DNA of 64,000 bases from JAHZFN01 sp965149945 (GCA_965149945.1 CBCTTQ010000001.1:124001-188000), one strand, 5' to 3'. Counted from the first letter of the stretch, positions 25,021 to 33,302 are shown. Translations and numbers: made by a program. Notes: generated by a model not told the origin, from the sequence alone.

Positions 25021-25022
25021 TT

Positions 25023-25341
25023 ATCTGAATAGATGATGGATCGAAGGATAGACGTTTTGTCCGACAGTGGGCGAAGTTTTCGTTTTTGTCTATGTCGAAT
25101 TCGGCGGCGGATGGTCAAAAAGAGCGGGGAAAGAAACGAGGGGGCAACGAAACCGTGAATATGATCGATTGTCGCGAGCAAAAGGAAAAGAGATCGAAAG
25201 GGTTCTTGTCGTTGTTTTTGATTCTCTTGACGAAAAATTTTTCAAAAAGCGGATCTCCGGCAAAAGGAGAACCAGGAAAAATGGAATGCGGACAAGAAAA
25301 TCAGAGAAAAATAAGGGTAGATGTTACATGCGGAAATTTTT
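25023..25341. other. Intergenic, nothing recognised
   Basis: Overlapping basic frames of 80-92 codons at 25067-25364 have no RBS or domain and are treated as chance. Confidence 0.4.
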
Positions 25342-25370
25342 TTGAAACAGCGCCGCGTTTGTAGTATAAT
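25342..25370 (+). promoter_or_regulatory. Promoter of the THUMP methyltransferase gene
   Basis: TTGAAA (25342-25347), 17 bases, TATAAT (25365-25370). Confidence 0.75.
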
Positions 25371-25398
25371 CAAGGAGGAATAGAACAAAGAAAGGGGC

Positions 25399-25416
25399 GG
25401 GCAGCTTTCGCTGCCC
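25399..25416 (+). promoter_or_regulatory. Hairpin between the Shine-Dalgarno-like site and the start codon
   Basis: GGGCAGC-TTTC-GCTGCCC lies between AAAGGGG (25391-25397) and ATG 25427. No RBS exists next to the ATG, so folding of this hairpin may bring the site within reach. Confidence 0.45.
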
Positions 25417-25426
25417 AACAGAATCG

Positions 25427-26590
25427 ATGACAAATTTTCAATTGACGGCGCCCTGTCATTTCGGGGTGGAAGCGGTTTTGGCCAGAGAAATCCGCGATTT
25501 GGGATTGGAAGTCACTTCCACTGTGGACGGTAGGGTGAATTTTATCGGCGATGAAGTGGGGCTTTGTCGTGCCAATCTTTGGCTTAGGACGGCGGAGCGT
25601 GTGCTGATAGAGGCGGCGTGTTTTCCGGCGCGAACGTTCGAGGAGTTGTTTCAGGGAGTGCGGTCGGTTCCCTGGGAGATGTATCTGCCTGTTGACGCGG
25701 AATTTCCCGTGGCTCGGGTCAGTTCTCTCAGATCTAAGCTGTTCAGTACTCGCGACATTCAAAAGATTACCAAAAAAGCCATGGTGGAACGGTTAAAAAG
25801 CGCTTATCGTCAGCAGTGGTTTGAGGAAACGGGCAGCCGTTATCCCCTTTGGGTGCAAATCAGCAAAGATCAAGTCCATCTTTATTTGGAAACTTCCGGC
25901 GCCGGTTTGCACAAGCGAGGTTATCGCCAGAACAAAAATCTGGCGCCGCTGCGGGAGACACTGGCAGCCGCGCTGGTCAGCTTGATTCCTTGGCATACAG
26001 ACCGTATTTTGGTGGATCCTCTTTGCGGTTCTGGCACCATTCTGATCGAGGCTGCCTTGATGGGAATCAACAAGGCCCCCGGTCTGGAACGGAGATTTTT
26101 AGCAGAAAGTTGGGATTTTTTACCGTCCGACGCTTGGAAAATCGCGAGGGAAGAAGGCGCCGATTTGCTCAAAAAAGACGAGGTCTTTCGGCTGCAGGGC
26201 TATGATATTGACGATCATGTCATTCGTTACGCGCGGGAAAACGCCCGCTTGGCGGGGGTGGCGGATTATCTTCATTTGCAGCGCGCTGATGTGCGGAATT
26301 TTCGCCATAGCGGCAAATATGGGTTCATTCTCTGCAATCCGCCCTATGGGGAGCGATTGGAAGATCGGGAAAGTGTCACGGCGCTCTATCAGGATATGCG
26401 AAAGGTCTTTGATTGTTTAGATACCTGGTCATACAGCATCTTGACAGCCTTTCGCGGTTTTGAGGAAGTTTGGGGTAAGCCGGCGGATCGTCGCCGTAAA
26501 CTCTATAACGGTAGGTTGAAGAGTACGCTATATCAATATATGGGACCGAAGCCGCCTCGCCGTCATGATTTATCTCTTCGGGAAAAGTGA
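25427..26590 (+). CDS. THUMP-domain class I SAM-dependent RNA methyltransferase (YpsC/RlmL-like)
   Basis: 387 residues. The N-terminal part (about 1-155) is a ferredoxin-like plus THUMP RNA-binding region starting FQLTAPCHFGVEAVLAREI. The methyltransferase part contains DPLCGSGTILIEAA (about 198-211) and the catalytic ILCNPPYGERL (about 304-314), an NPPY motif typical of N2-guanine methylation. The best match is the RlmL N-terminal module, known as YpsC in Bacillus, which modifies 23S rRNA G2445. ATG 25427 is the only plausible start but lacks a normal RBS. Confidence 0.88.
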   Translation: MTNFQLTAPCHFGVEAVLAREIRDLGLEVTSTVDGRVNFIGDEVGLCRANLWLRTAERVLIEAACFPARTFEELFQGVRSVPWEMYLPVDAEFPVARVSSLRSKLFSTRDIQKITKKAMVERLKSAYRQQWFEETGSRYPLWVQISKDQVHLYLETSGAGLHKRGYRQNKNLAPLRETLAAALVSLIPWHTDRILVDPLCGSGTILIEAALMGINKAPGLERRFLAESWDFLPSDAWKIAREEGADLLKKDEVFRLQGYDIDDHVIRYARENARLAGVADYLHLQRADVRNFRHSGKYGFILCNPPYGERLEDRESVTALYQDMRKVFDCLDTWSYSILTAFRGFEEVWGKPADRRRKLYNGRLKSTLYQYMGPKPPRRHDLSLREK

Positions 26591-26662
26591 TAAATATATC
26601 GCGGACGGCGGTGATGGGCATTGCTTGCCGTTGAAAATCGCGCTTTGCGGAGGGGGTGTTTT

Positions 26663-27307
26663 ATGGGATTGCTCAAAAAATATTTCAATAATACGCGAAG
26701 ACCCGAGGGATTGTTGGGAAAAATTCTTTTGCGCGACATGAACAAGGCGCACGCCGCCGTGTCGGATTGGGGGCTTTCCCAACTGACGGGGTTGAAACCC
26801 GCCGCTATCGCGGATTTGGGCTGCGGCGGCGGGCGCAATGTCGCCCGCTTGCTGGAACTGTTTCCTTCTGCCGTTGTGACAGCGGTGGATTATGCGGAGG
26901 TGTCTGTGGCAAAAACCATCCGCTTCAACCGACGGGAAATCTTACAGGGCAGATGCCAAGTGCTGCGGGGGGATGTTTCTTCTCTGCCTTTGGAGGAAGG
27001 CGTTTTGGATCTGGTGACAGCTTTTGAAACGGTATATTTTTGGCCCGGTCCTGTTACAAGCTTTCGGGAAGTGTGCCGCGTCTTGAAGCCGGAAGGTTTG
27101 TTTCTCATTGTCAATGATTCGGACGGCAGCCGCCCTGATGATCGAAAATGGTGCAAGCTTATTGACGGGATGCGGATCTATGACAGCGGGCAATTGACCG
27201 CGTATTTAAAAGAAGCGGGTTTTGGTGAGGTCATCATGAATCATGATGCCGCTCGGCATCGCCTGTGTCTGTTGGCAAAAAAGGAAAAGACTTCGTTTTA
27301 TGAATAG
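26663..27307 (+). CDS. Class I SAM-dependent methyltransferase
   Basis: 214 residues from ATG 26663 (GCGGAGGGGG upstream). Motif I is IADLGCGGGRNVARLLE (about 50-66), the acidic strand-2 end is VTAVDYAEVS, motif III is GDVSSLPLEEGVLDLV, and VLKPEGLFLIVND marks strand 5. This is the methyltransferase-11 type that acts on small molecules; the substrate is unknown. It lies 72 bases after the RNA methyltransferase and ends before a terminator, so the pair probably forms one unit. Confidence 0.85.
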   Translation: MGLLKKYFNNTRRPEGLLGKILLRDMNKAHAAVSDWGLSQLTGLKPAAIADLGCGGGRNVARLLELFPSAVVTAVDYAEVSVAKTIRFNRREILQGRCQVLRGDVSSLPLEEGVLDLVTAFETVYFWPGPVTSFREVCRVLKPEGLFLIVNDSDGSRPDDRKWCKLIDGMRIYDSGQLTAYLKEAGFGEVIMNHDAARHRLCLLAKKEKTSFYE

Positions 27308-27707
27308 GGTTTGCGAAGTTTTATCCCAAAAACCGGAAGTTTTCCTGTTTTGTCGGTACTGCGGGGCGGTTTTTATCATGTTGAGGGGTCTTTCTGTCGA
27401 GTGAAAGGTGTGGGCGATGTTTGTGGATCCCCTCCTTTTGAAATCATTTTTTCGGCGAGAGTTGTTGTGTTTTGGTAAACGGAGGAAAAGTCCGCGAAAC
27501 GGAAAGGAAAAAACAACAAGGAAACACGTCGAGAAAAGAACAAAAGAATAAAAAAAAGAGAACGAAATTTCTTCGTTCTCTTTTGAATTGCGCAGGTTGC
27601 GTTGGGTGACGGTTCTGTTAACATGTTCCCGAGGCGGCAAGCCGTGACGAGATTTTTTTGCTTGACCGTTTACCCGTATGCGCTGAAACCTGTTACGGTT
27701 TGTGTCG
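27308..27707. other. Convergent intergenic region
   Basis: Holds the terminator at 27554-27584; nothing else is supported. Confidence 0.4.
27554..27584 (+). terminator. Intrinsic terminator
   Basis: A perfect 13-bp stem AAAAGAGAACGAA/TTCGTTCTCTTTT with an ATTTC loop. Confidence 0.8.
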
Positions 27708-28409
27708 CTAGAACGGTTGCGATTTGTAAGGGTTGCCCTTTGGGCGTTTGGCTTTGGGAGGTCCCAGAATTTCCGACCAGATAATCGCCTGTTGCAGTGG
27801 TGTCAATTTTTGTTGCTGCAACTGTCGGGCAATTTGGTCGTAGCCACTCGTTTTTTCCTGATAAACGGTTTGAATCGGTGTCGCCACCACTGTTTTTTCC
27901 GGGGGCTGACGATGGGTTTCCGCCATTTCCACCGGAATCGCCAGGACGGGGTCTGCCGTTGCTTTTCCGATTTTCTTAGGACGGCGAGGCGCTCCTTCTC
28001 GGGAACCACGGCCTTCGGTATAGCCTCGACCTTCTCGGGAACCACGGCCTTCGGTATAGCCTCGACCCTCGGTGGATCCTCGACCCTCTTTCAGAGAGCC
28101 GACCCCTTCCGGTAAAGACTCGTCGATGATATCTTTAAGCTGTTCGGCTTTTTGGCGAGCATTGTCGTATTTGCGCCGAAAATCGTCCAACGTCATCCCC
28201 TGTTCTTTGGGGGATTCCGCGTAAGGATGCCCGGAAGCGGGACGCCGCGGCGGTTGCTCGGGAGCGTTTCGGCGCCCATCGGCCATTTTGGCGCGGGCTT
28301 CACGGGCTTTTCGCGCCTGTTTTGCTTCTTTTTTTTGTTTCTTTTTGCGGCTTTCCATCAGCCCCGTCCCAATGATCAAGGCTGCCACGATAATGCTTAA
28401 CCAATCCAT
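27708..28409 (-). CDS. Hypothetical membrane-anchored protein with EGRGS/EGRGY repeats
   Basis: 233 residues. One N-terminal membrane helix (WLSIIVAALIIGTGLM) is followed by a very basic stretch, a linker, and a low-complexity block of 6-residue units such as TEGRGY and REGRGS (about residues 112-140). The conserved-looking C-terminus is LTPLQQAIIWSEILGPPKAK. The repeat block is encoded by two nearly identical 36-bp units. I know no function. It is the last gene of the nfeD-floA operon, 46 bases after floA, so a role in membrane organisation near FloA is a reasonable guess. Confidence 0.65.
   Translation of the reverse strand: MDWLSIIVAALIIGTGLMESRKKKQKKEAKQARKAREARAKMADGRRNAPEQPPRRPASGHPYAESPKEQGMTLDDFRRKYDNARQKAEQLKDIIDESLPEGVGSLKEGRGSTEGRGYTEGRGSREGRGYTEGRGSREGAPRRPKKIGKATADPVLAIPVEMAETHRQPPEKTVVATPIQTVYQEKTSGYDQIARQLQQQKLTPLQQAIIWSEILGPPKAKRPKGNPYKSQPF
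27994..28065 (-). repeat. Tandem 36-bp repeat inside the coding region
   Basis: Two copies (27994-28029, 28030-28065) begin with CCTTCTCGGGAACCACGG on the plus strand and are followed by a degenerate third copy. Each codes for 12 residues, so copy-number change keeps the frame. Confidence 0.8.
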
Positions 28410-28455
28410 GACGCCACCTCCTTTGCTGTTTGATAAACTTCATGAACGGAGGGTC

Positions 28456-29457
28456 TTATTGGTCGGATTGATTTTTGTTTTTGGGCATTTTATGCTGGGT
28501 TTGTTCCGTTTCCCCTTTGGCGATGCCTTCCCGCATATCGGTATCGGCTTGAATATTTTTCATGTTATAATAATCCATTACACCCAAATTGCCGTTACGG
28601 AAGGCGTCAGCCATTGCCAGCGGTACTTCTGCTTCCGCTTCGACTACTTTGGCGCGCATTTCTTGGATTTTAGCGATCATTTCCTGTTCGGAAGCCACCG
28701 CCATGGCACGGCGTTCTTCCGCTTTGGCTTGAGCAATCTGCTTGTCGGCTTCTGCCTGGTCGGTTTGAAGTTGGGCGCCGATGTTTCTGCCTACGTCTAC
28801 ATCGGCGATATCGATGGAAAGGATTTCAAAGGCAGTCCCCGTATCCAAACCTTTTGAGAGGACGGTTTGAGAAATGCGGTCGGGATTTTCCAGCACTTCT
28901 TTGTGGCTGACGCTGGAGCCGACAGTGGTGACAATCCCTTCGCCGACGCGGGCGATGATGGTTTCTTCGCCGGCGCCGCCTACCAGACGGTCAATGTTGG
29001 CACGGACAGTTACCCGCGCTTTGGATTTAACTTCGATGCCGTCTTTGGCAACGGCAGCTACCATGGGGGTTTCGATGACTTTGGGGTTGACGCTCATTTG
29101 AACGGCTTCCAGCACATTTCGTCCTGCCAGGTCGATGGCGGCGGCTCGTTCAAAGGGCAGATTGATGTTAGCTCGTTCCGACGCGATTAGCGCGTTGACG
29201 ACGCGGTCGACATTGCCGCCCGCCAGATAATGGGCTTCCAACTGACTGACTTTTACGTCCAGACCGGCTTTCTCAGCTTTGATTAACGGATTGACAATTT
29301 TGGCGGGAGAAACACGACGCAGCCGCATCCCGATCAGGTCGATGATGCCGACTTTGGCGCCGGCGGCCAGAGCGCTGATCCATAGCCCGATAGGAACAAA
29401 AAAGAGAATCAGCACGATGAGAACAATGATCACGGCGATCAGAATCCAGGTTGACAA
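28456..29457 (-). CDS. floA: Flotillin-like protein FloA
   Basis: 333 residues from TTG 29457, preceded by AAAAGGGGTG; a longer frame to 29562 lacks an RBS. An N-terminal hydrophobic hairpin (ILIAVIIVLIVLILFFVPIG) anchors it, then VSPAKIVNPLIKAEKAGLDV and a long PHB/coiled region with AQAKAEERRAMAVASEQEM near residue 250. FloA forms membrane domains with NfeD partners and affects lipid order and signalling. Length matches FloA (about 331). The 334-base gap after nfeD may hold its own promoter, though none is clear. Confidence 0.95.
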   Translation of the reverse strand: MSTWILIAVIIVLIVLILFFVPIGLWISALAAGAKVGIIDLIGMRLRRVSPAKIVNPLIKAEKAGLDVKVSQLEAHYLAGGNVDRVVNALIASERANINLPFERAAAIDLAGRNVLEAVQMSVNPKVIETPMVAAVAKDGIEVKSKARVTVRANIDRLVGGAGEETIIARVGEGIVTTVGSSVSHKEVLENPDRISQTVLSKGLDTGTAFEILSIDIADVDVGRNIGAQLQTDQAEADKQIAQAKAEERRAMAVASEQEMIAKIQEMRAKVVEAEAEVPLAMADAFRNGNLGVMDYYNMKNIQADTDMREGIAKGETEQTQHKMPKNKNQSDQ

Positions 29458-29791
29458 TAAAAACACCCCTTTTCGATAAGTTTTGATGCAGCGAGCGGGC
29501 GATGCATCCATGTTTGCTGTTTTTTCAGAGTTTTTTGATTGGTTTCGGTTTATGAAATGCAATCGGTTTGACTGCTTGCCGAACAGTAGCAGCGGCGGTG
29601 TGCCGCTTTGTCAATGGGAACGCCGTTATTTTCGGCGTGTATCTTTTTTATTTTACGCGATGAAAAAAAATCCATACGGTTTTAAAAGGTTGGTTTTTCT
29701 CTGTGTTGAGGAACAATCGCTTCTTTCTGATATCCGCGTGCCGTTATGCTGCCGATGAATGATTTTCCGCGGCATTTTTGAAATCTTGGCG
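29458..29791. other. Gap between nfeD and floA
   Basis: No gene. A minus-strand TTGACA near 29615 lacks a good -10. Confidence 0.35.
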
Positions 29792-31168
29792 TCAGATCTT
29801 TCGGACAATGACACTGCTGCCGTCCACTTTGATCACTTTGACACGGTCTCCGGCGTTAATGAAGTCGCCTTCGGTGACTACGTCTACCCGCTCAGCGCCG
29901 ATTTTTACAGCGCCGGCAGGTCGCAGGGAAGTCAATGCCACCCCTTCTTTATCCAGGTAATTATGGATATTGATAGGCTGGCTCAAATAGCCTTCTTCTG
30001 TGGTTGTGGCGTCTCGCAGTACCAGTCGCTGAAAGATGTTGCGATTTTCGCCGTTTTTTTCTTTTTCTGTTTCTTTGCGTTTGTTTGCCATAATCAGTAT
30101 CACCACCACGAATAAAACAAGTAAAATTTGAATCAATGCCAGCGCCAGATTCGGCGCGATGAGCAAAATTACCAAAACCAGGAACAGTACGCCCAGAATC
30201 CCCAAGACCCCGTTGCTGTCCGGAATCAGCGCTTCCAGCACCAAGAGTATCAGCGATCCCGCCAGCAGCAGTCCGGGATAGATCCCCGTCGCGCCTACCT
30301 GGTAGTTGTTGAAAAAATAAAAGAAAAGAAAGATGACGCTGAGGACGCCTGCCAAACGGTATCCGGCGCCGAACAATGCCAATGCCAGCAACCCTGTACC
30401 CAGTACCAACAGCAATGTGGAAAAAACGGGAGAAGAAAAATTGTCATAATAAATCTCAGGGATACTTTTTTCTTCTTCGATGATGACGCTGTTTTCCAAT
30501 CCATAATCCGTCAACAGCATCTGGATAGAAGTGGATTCTCTGTCCGCGATGTTTGTCTGCAGCGCCGTGTTGGCGGAGATGGTCAGCCAGCTGAGGTCTC
30601 CGGCTGTGCTGATGATGGCGCTTGAAGCCGCTGTTGTTTGCGATGTTCTGCCTGTTTGCAATAAAATTTCGGAAAACAGGCTTTGCCATTTCTGCTGCTC
30701 TTCTTCCGAGAGAGTGTTGAAACGATGGAATTGGGGATCGGCGCCCAAATTGGCGCCGGGAGACACTACTACATCGTCACAGGAAAGCGCCGCCAACACG
30801 GCCCCGTCATAAGCGCGGTCGTTGATATAACAAACGGTATAAAGGGGGGTGTTTGTTAACATATTGGCGACTTCTTCCACAAACGGACTGTATGTGGCGG
30901 AAGCGTTCATTTCCAACAGAACATAATCCGCGCGGTCATGTTCTGCTTCTTCCAAACCGCGTTGGATGTAACTGACCATAGTTTTGGAAAAATCCTCTTT
31001 GATGGTGAGGAAGTAGACAATTTTTCCTTCTTCTGTTTGGCTGTTGTTTTCTGTTTGGTCATTTTCCGTCGCCGCGGCTTTTGCCGTAGGCAACAAGCAG
31101 CAGAACAACGCCCCCAACAACAACAGACAAAACAATCTGCGGAAACAGCCTGTCTGGAAGCTGTTCAC
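29792..31168 (-). CDS. NfeD-family membrane protein with ClpP-like domain
   Basis: 458 residues. A signal peptide (about 1-32) is followed by an extracytoplasmic ClpP-class domain (about 48-235), several membrane helices (about 245-365) and a C-terminal OB-fold (about 385-458) ending VKVIKVDGSSVIVRKI. This is the long NfeD architecture, encoded next to FloA as in yqeZ-floA. Where active homologues have a Ser-Ala-Gly-like nucleophile after the R-A-x motif, this protein reads NDRAYDGAVLAAL, so the usual catalytic serine appears lost. It may therefore be a structural partner rather than a protease. Confidence 0.88.
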   Translation of the reverse strand: MNSFQTGCFRRLFCLLLLGALFCCLLPTAKAAATENDQTENNSQTEEGKIVYFLTIKEDFSKTMVSYIQRGLEEAEHDRADYVLLEMNASATYSPFVEEVANMLTNTPLYTVCYINDRAYDGAVLAALSCDDVVVSPGANLGADPQFHRFNTLSEEEQQKWQSLFSEILLQTGRTSQTTAASSAIISTAGDLSWLTISANTALQTNIADRESTSIQMLLTDYGLENSVIIEEEKSIPEIYYDNFSSPVFSTLLLVLGTGLLALALFGAGYRLAGVLSVIFLFFYFFNNYQVGATGIYPGLLLAGSLILLVLEALIPDSNGVLGILGVLFLVLVILLIAPNLALALIQILLVLFVVVILIMANKRKETEKEKNGENRNIFQRLVLRDATTTEEGYLSQPINIHNYLDKEGVALTSLRPAGAVKIGAERVDVVTEGDFINAGDRVKVIKVDGSSVIVRKI

Positions 31169-31196
31169 ATCATCACCTCTTTTGCGGAGAAAGGGG

Positions 31197-31430
31197 TTAC
31201 TGCTCCAATAGACTGCTGAGCCAAAGGAGGATAATGGCGATGATGGCGATAGGGTAGAGTACTTTTCGCAGGCGCATTTTGCGTGCTTCTTTTTCTGCTT
31301 TGGCGCTGATTCCGGACGGGATTTGTTCCTTTTGGATATCGTCTCGCGTGTCGTTGCTTTCGGCGCCGGAATTGTTTTCCGCCCTGTCTTCGGGCAGCGG
31401 CAGATCGTGTCGGTCTTTCTCCATCATCAT
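31197..31430 (-). CDS. Small tail-anchored membrane protein, hypothetical
   Basis: 77 residues: an acidic, polar N-terminus, a short basic segment (KEARKMRLRKV) and one C-terminal helix (LYPIAIIAIILLWLSSLL). AACGGGGAA precedes the ATG cluster at 31430. It lies 28 bases before nfeD on the same strand and is probably the first gene of that operon. I do not recognise the family. Confidence 0.6.
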   Translation of the reverse strand: MMMEKDRHDLPLPEDRAENNSGAESNDTRDDIQKEQIPSGISAKAEKEARKMRLRKVLYPIAIIAIILLWLSSLLEQ

Positions 31431-31496
31431 ATTGATTCCCCGTTTCTCTATTCAGATTATAACATAATCAGGGATTTCCTGACAACAAAATGGAAG

Positions 31497-31524
31497 AAAA
31501 ACGCACCCTATTCGGTGCGTTTTT
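31497..31524 (-). terminator. Terminator after the response regulator
   Basis: An 11-bp stem AAAAACGCACC/GGTGCGTTTTT with a 6-base loop; T-rich on both strands. Confidence 0.85.
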
Positions 31525-31539
31525 AGTCTTTGTCAAAGA

Positions 31540-32217
31540 TTATTCCGTGTACTCAAATTTATACCCGATGCCCCAAATGGTTTTGATGCAGCTGCGGTAT
31601 TCACCGATGTTGCTGCGCAGCATTTTGATATGGGTATCTACGGTACGGTAATCTCCGCAATAATCGTAGCCCCAAACATCCGCCAGCAGCTTGTCCCTGG
31701 AGAGCACCACACCGGCGTTTTGGCAGAGACAAAGAAGCAGGGCAAATTCTTTCGGCGTCAGTTCCAGCAGTTTGCCGTCCAGCCAGACATTTCGTCCGTG
31801 CTCGTCGATGACCAGTCCGCCGAACACCAGCTTTTCCTTTTTGTCCATGTTGGCTTCGCTGCATCGTTTCAAAAGAATTTTGATACGGGCGATCAATTCT
31901 CTGGGGCTGAAGGGTTTGACGATATAATCGTCGGCGCCCATTTCAAAGCCGTATAATTTATCATATTCTTCTCCTCGGGCGGAGAGCATAATGACCGGTG
32001 TGCGTTTGGTTTTGCGAATTTCTCTCAGAACGCTCATGCCGTCCAGCTTGGGCATCATCACATCCAGCACCACCAGGTCGAAATCATGTTCTTTCAGCAA
32101 CTCAATCGCTTCAAATCCGTCGGTCGCTTCCATATAATCGTATCCTTCAAATTCCAGGTAATTGGTGACCACGTCTCTAATGCCGTCTTCGTCGTCGACA
32201 ACTAAAATTCTTGTCAT
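31540..32217 (-). CDS. OmpR/PhoB-family response regulator (orphan)
   Basis: 225 residues. The receiver domain has the acidic pair in VVDDEDG, the phosphorylatable Asp in VVLDVMMPKLDG (about 52), Thr/Ser in VIMLSARG and the lysine in YIVKPFSP (about 103). The C-terminal winged helix runs from about 130, ending TVDTHIKMLRSNIGEY and IWGIGYKFE. No histidine kinase is encoded on either side, which is unusual for this family. A long imperfect hairpin lies in its leader (32255-32294). Confidence 0.92.
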   Translation of the reverse strand: MTRILVVDDEDGIRDVVTNYLEFEGYDYMEATDGFEAIELLKEHDFDLVVLDVMMPKLDGMSVLREIRKTKRTPVIMLSARGEEYDKLYGFEMGADDYIVKPFSPRELIARIKILLKRCSEANMDKKEKLVFGGLVIDEHGRNVWLDGKLLELTPKEFALLLCLCQNAGVVLSRDKLLADVWGYDYCGDYRTVDTHIKMLRSNIGEYRSCIKTIWGIGYKFEYTE

Positions 32218-32725
32218 CTTAACACCCCTCCGATACGGAATTCTGCGAATCCGCGTGTTTCAGCGGCGGCAGAACCGCTGCCGCTGAAGAACACAACAGA
32301 AATTATTCCCTAATGTATTCCTTATTATACCCAAATCTGACAAAAAAGGATAGCAATTACACAAAAGTTTCATTCTTTTTTGTGTCTGTTACCAATTATG
32401 ACGAGGGGTTTTTCACTCTTTTATCATAAAGAAAAAAGAATCCTGTCTCCATCTGGAAAAAACAAGCATATTTTTCCGGAGAACGGATAGACTGTAACAT
32501 AAAGGTGAAAAGAAACACAATCGGCGCCGTGAAGAATTTGTAAATGGGAAAAAAACGAATTTAAGATACAAAAACGCCGCGGTGAAAAACGAACGGAAAT
32601 CGAATCTGAAAACAAAAAGCGGTCACTTGAAACGTCGAAAAAGAAAATCGAAAAATGAAAAAAGCGGAAAGAAAAAAAGTCGGAGCTGAAAATTATGAAG
32701 AAAAGAAGAGGTTGGAGTTGAAAAT
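32218..32725. other. Divergent intergenic region with a 16-bp imperfect hairpin at 32255-32294
   Basis: GTGTT-t-CAGCGGCGGC pairs with GCTGCCGCTG and AACAC across a 6-base loop. In the minus-strand transcript it would lie in the response-regulator leader. A TATAAT-like -10 lies near 32330. No gene is seen. Confidence 0.45.
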
Positions 32726-33289
32726 ATGAAGAAATTTTTATCCGGATCTTGGAAAAAAAAGTTACTGCTGACAGCGGGGACGGTTTTGATTTTTGCCGCC
32801 GCTTGGTTGGGTCGCCCCATGGAGCTGCACGCCGAATCGGAAGTGTTGCAGTCTCTTTCTCTCACCGATGATTCCGCCGTCGCGGAAGAAGAGGCCGCCC
32901 ATTGGCAGCCTCTTTTCGCAAGCCCTCTTTCCGGTGTGATCACCTGTCCGTTTGGCTATCGGCAAAGCGGCTTTCATCATGGATTGGATATTGCCAACGA
33001 ATGGGGCACTAAAATCGGCGCCATTGCTGCCGGTACCGTGGTAGAAGCCGGTTGGAAAAGTTCTGTTTACGGCTATGCTGTTTTGTTAGATCACGGAAAT
33101 GGCTGGCAAAGTTTGTATGCTCATTGCGGGATGCTGACGGTGGAAGTCGGTGATCGAGTGGAGACGGGTCAGGTGATCGCCGTTGAGGGCAGCACCGGAC
33201 GTTCCACCGGTCCTCATCTCCATTTGGAAATCCGCAAAGACGGGGTGTATCTGAACCCGGCGGATTTGATTGAGGTGCCGTCTGTTTGA
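32726..33289 (+). CDS. M23-family (LytM-type) peptidase
   Basis: 187 residues. A signal or anchor helix (about 11-30) precedes a short linker and the peptidase domain (about 62-180). The zinc ligands are H and D in HHGLDIA (about 85-91) and the final H in HLHLE (about 165-169), with YGYAVLLDHGNG between. These enzymes cut peptide cross-links in peptidoglycan, or in spore-formers act as SpoIIQ-like scaffolds. All catalytic residues are present. The gene is monocistronic. Confidence 0.9.
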   Translation: MKKFLSGSWKKKLLLTAGTVLIFAAAWLGRPMELHAESEVLQSLSLTDDSAVAEEEAAHWQPLFASPLSGVITCPFGYRQSGFHHGLDIANEWGTKIGAIAAGTVVEAGWKSSVYGYAVLLDHGNGWQSLYAHCGMLTVEVGDRVETGQVIAVEGSTGRSTGPHLHLEIRKDGVYLNPADLIEVPSV

Positions 33290-33302
33290 GACGGTGCCTT
33301 TT
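33274..33302 (+). terminator. Terminator overlapping the end of the M23 gene
   Basis: GGTGCCGTCT/AGACGGTGCC (two G-U pairs), loop GTTTG, then T4. The stop codon lies at the loop and the start of the 3' arm. Confidence 0.7.

Larger units (their letters stand above)
23851..25022 (+). ncRNA. Candidate large structured noncoding RNA, about 1.17 kb
   Basis: A transcription unit with a near-consensus promoter and a strong terminator but no convincing protein. About half the bases are A, unlike the flanks. TCGGGCAGGTG (23890-23900) pairs perfectly with CACCTGCCCGA (24965-24975), closing the whole RNA. Inside are many short stems with A-rich or GNRA-type loops: TTCGC-GAAA-GCGAA (23916-23929), TGC-GAAA-GCA (23951-23960), AATTGCTCC/GGAGCAATT (23962-23983), AAATCTTTC/GAAAGATTT (24174-24205), GTTTC-CGAA-GAAAC (24230-24243), a 14-bp helix joining 24256-24269 to 24320-24334, nested ATGTTG/CAACAT around CGCGC/GCGCG (24406-24440), and two CTTA-GCAA-TAAG hairpins (24554-24565, 24602-24613) flanking a nested stem. 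The open frames here (24057-24695 and 24720-24905) start with TTG, lack RBSs and are Lys-rich only because of the A content. It resembles OLE, ROOL or GOLLD RNAs in style but is longer, and I do not recognise their sequence motifs. Confidence 0.72.

Noticed and set aside
23851..25022. Assignment to OLE, ROOL or GOLLD RNA
   Set aside because: Length, sequence motifs and gene context do not match what I know of these classes. Left as an unassigned RNA pending a covariance-model search.
27994..28065. Possible CRISPR-like repeat
   Set aside because: Only two tandem 36-bp units without spacers, inside an open reading frame.
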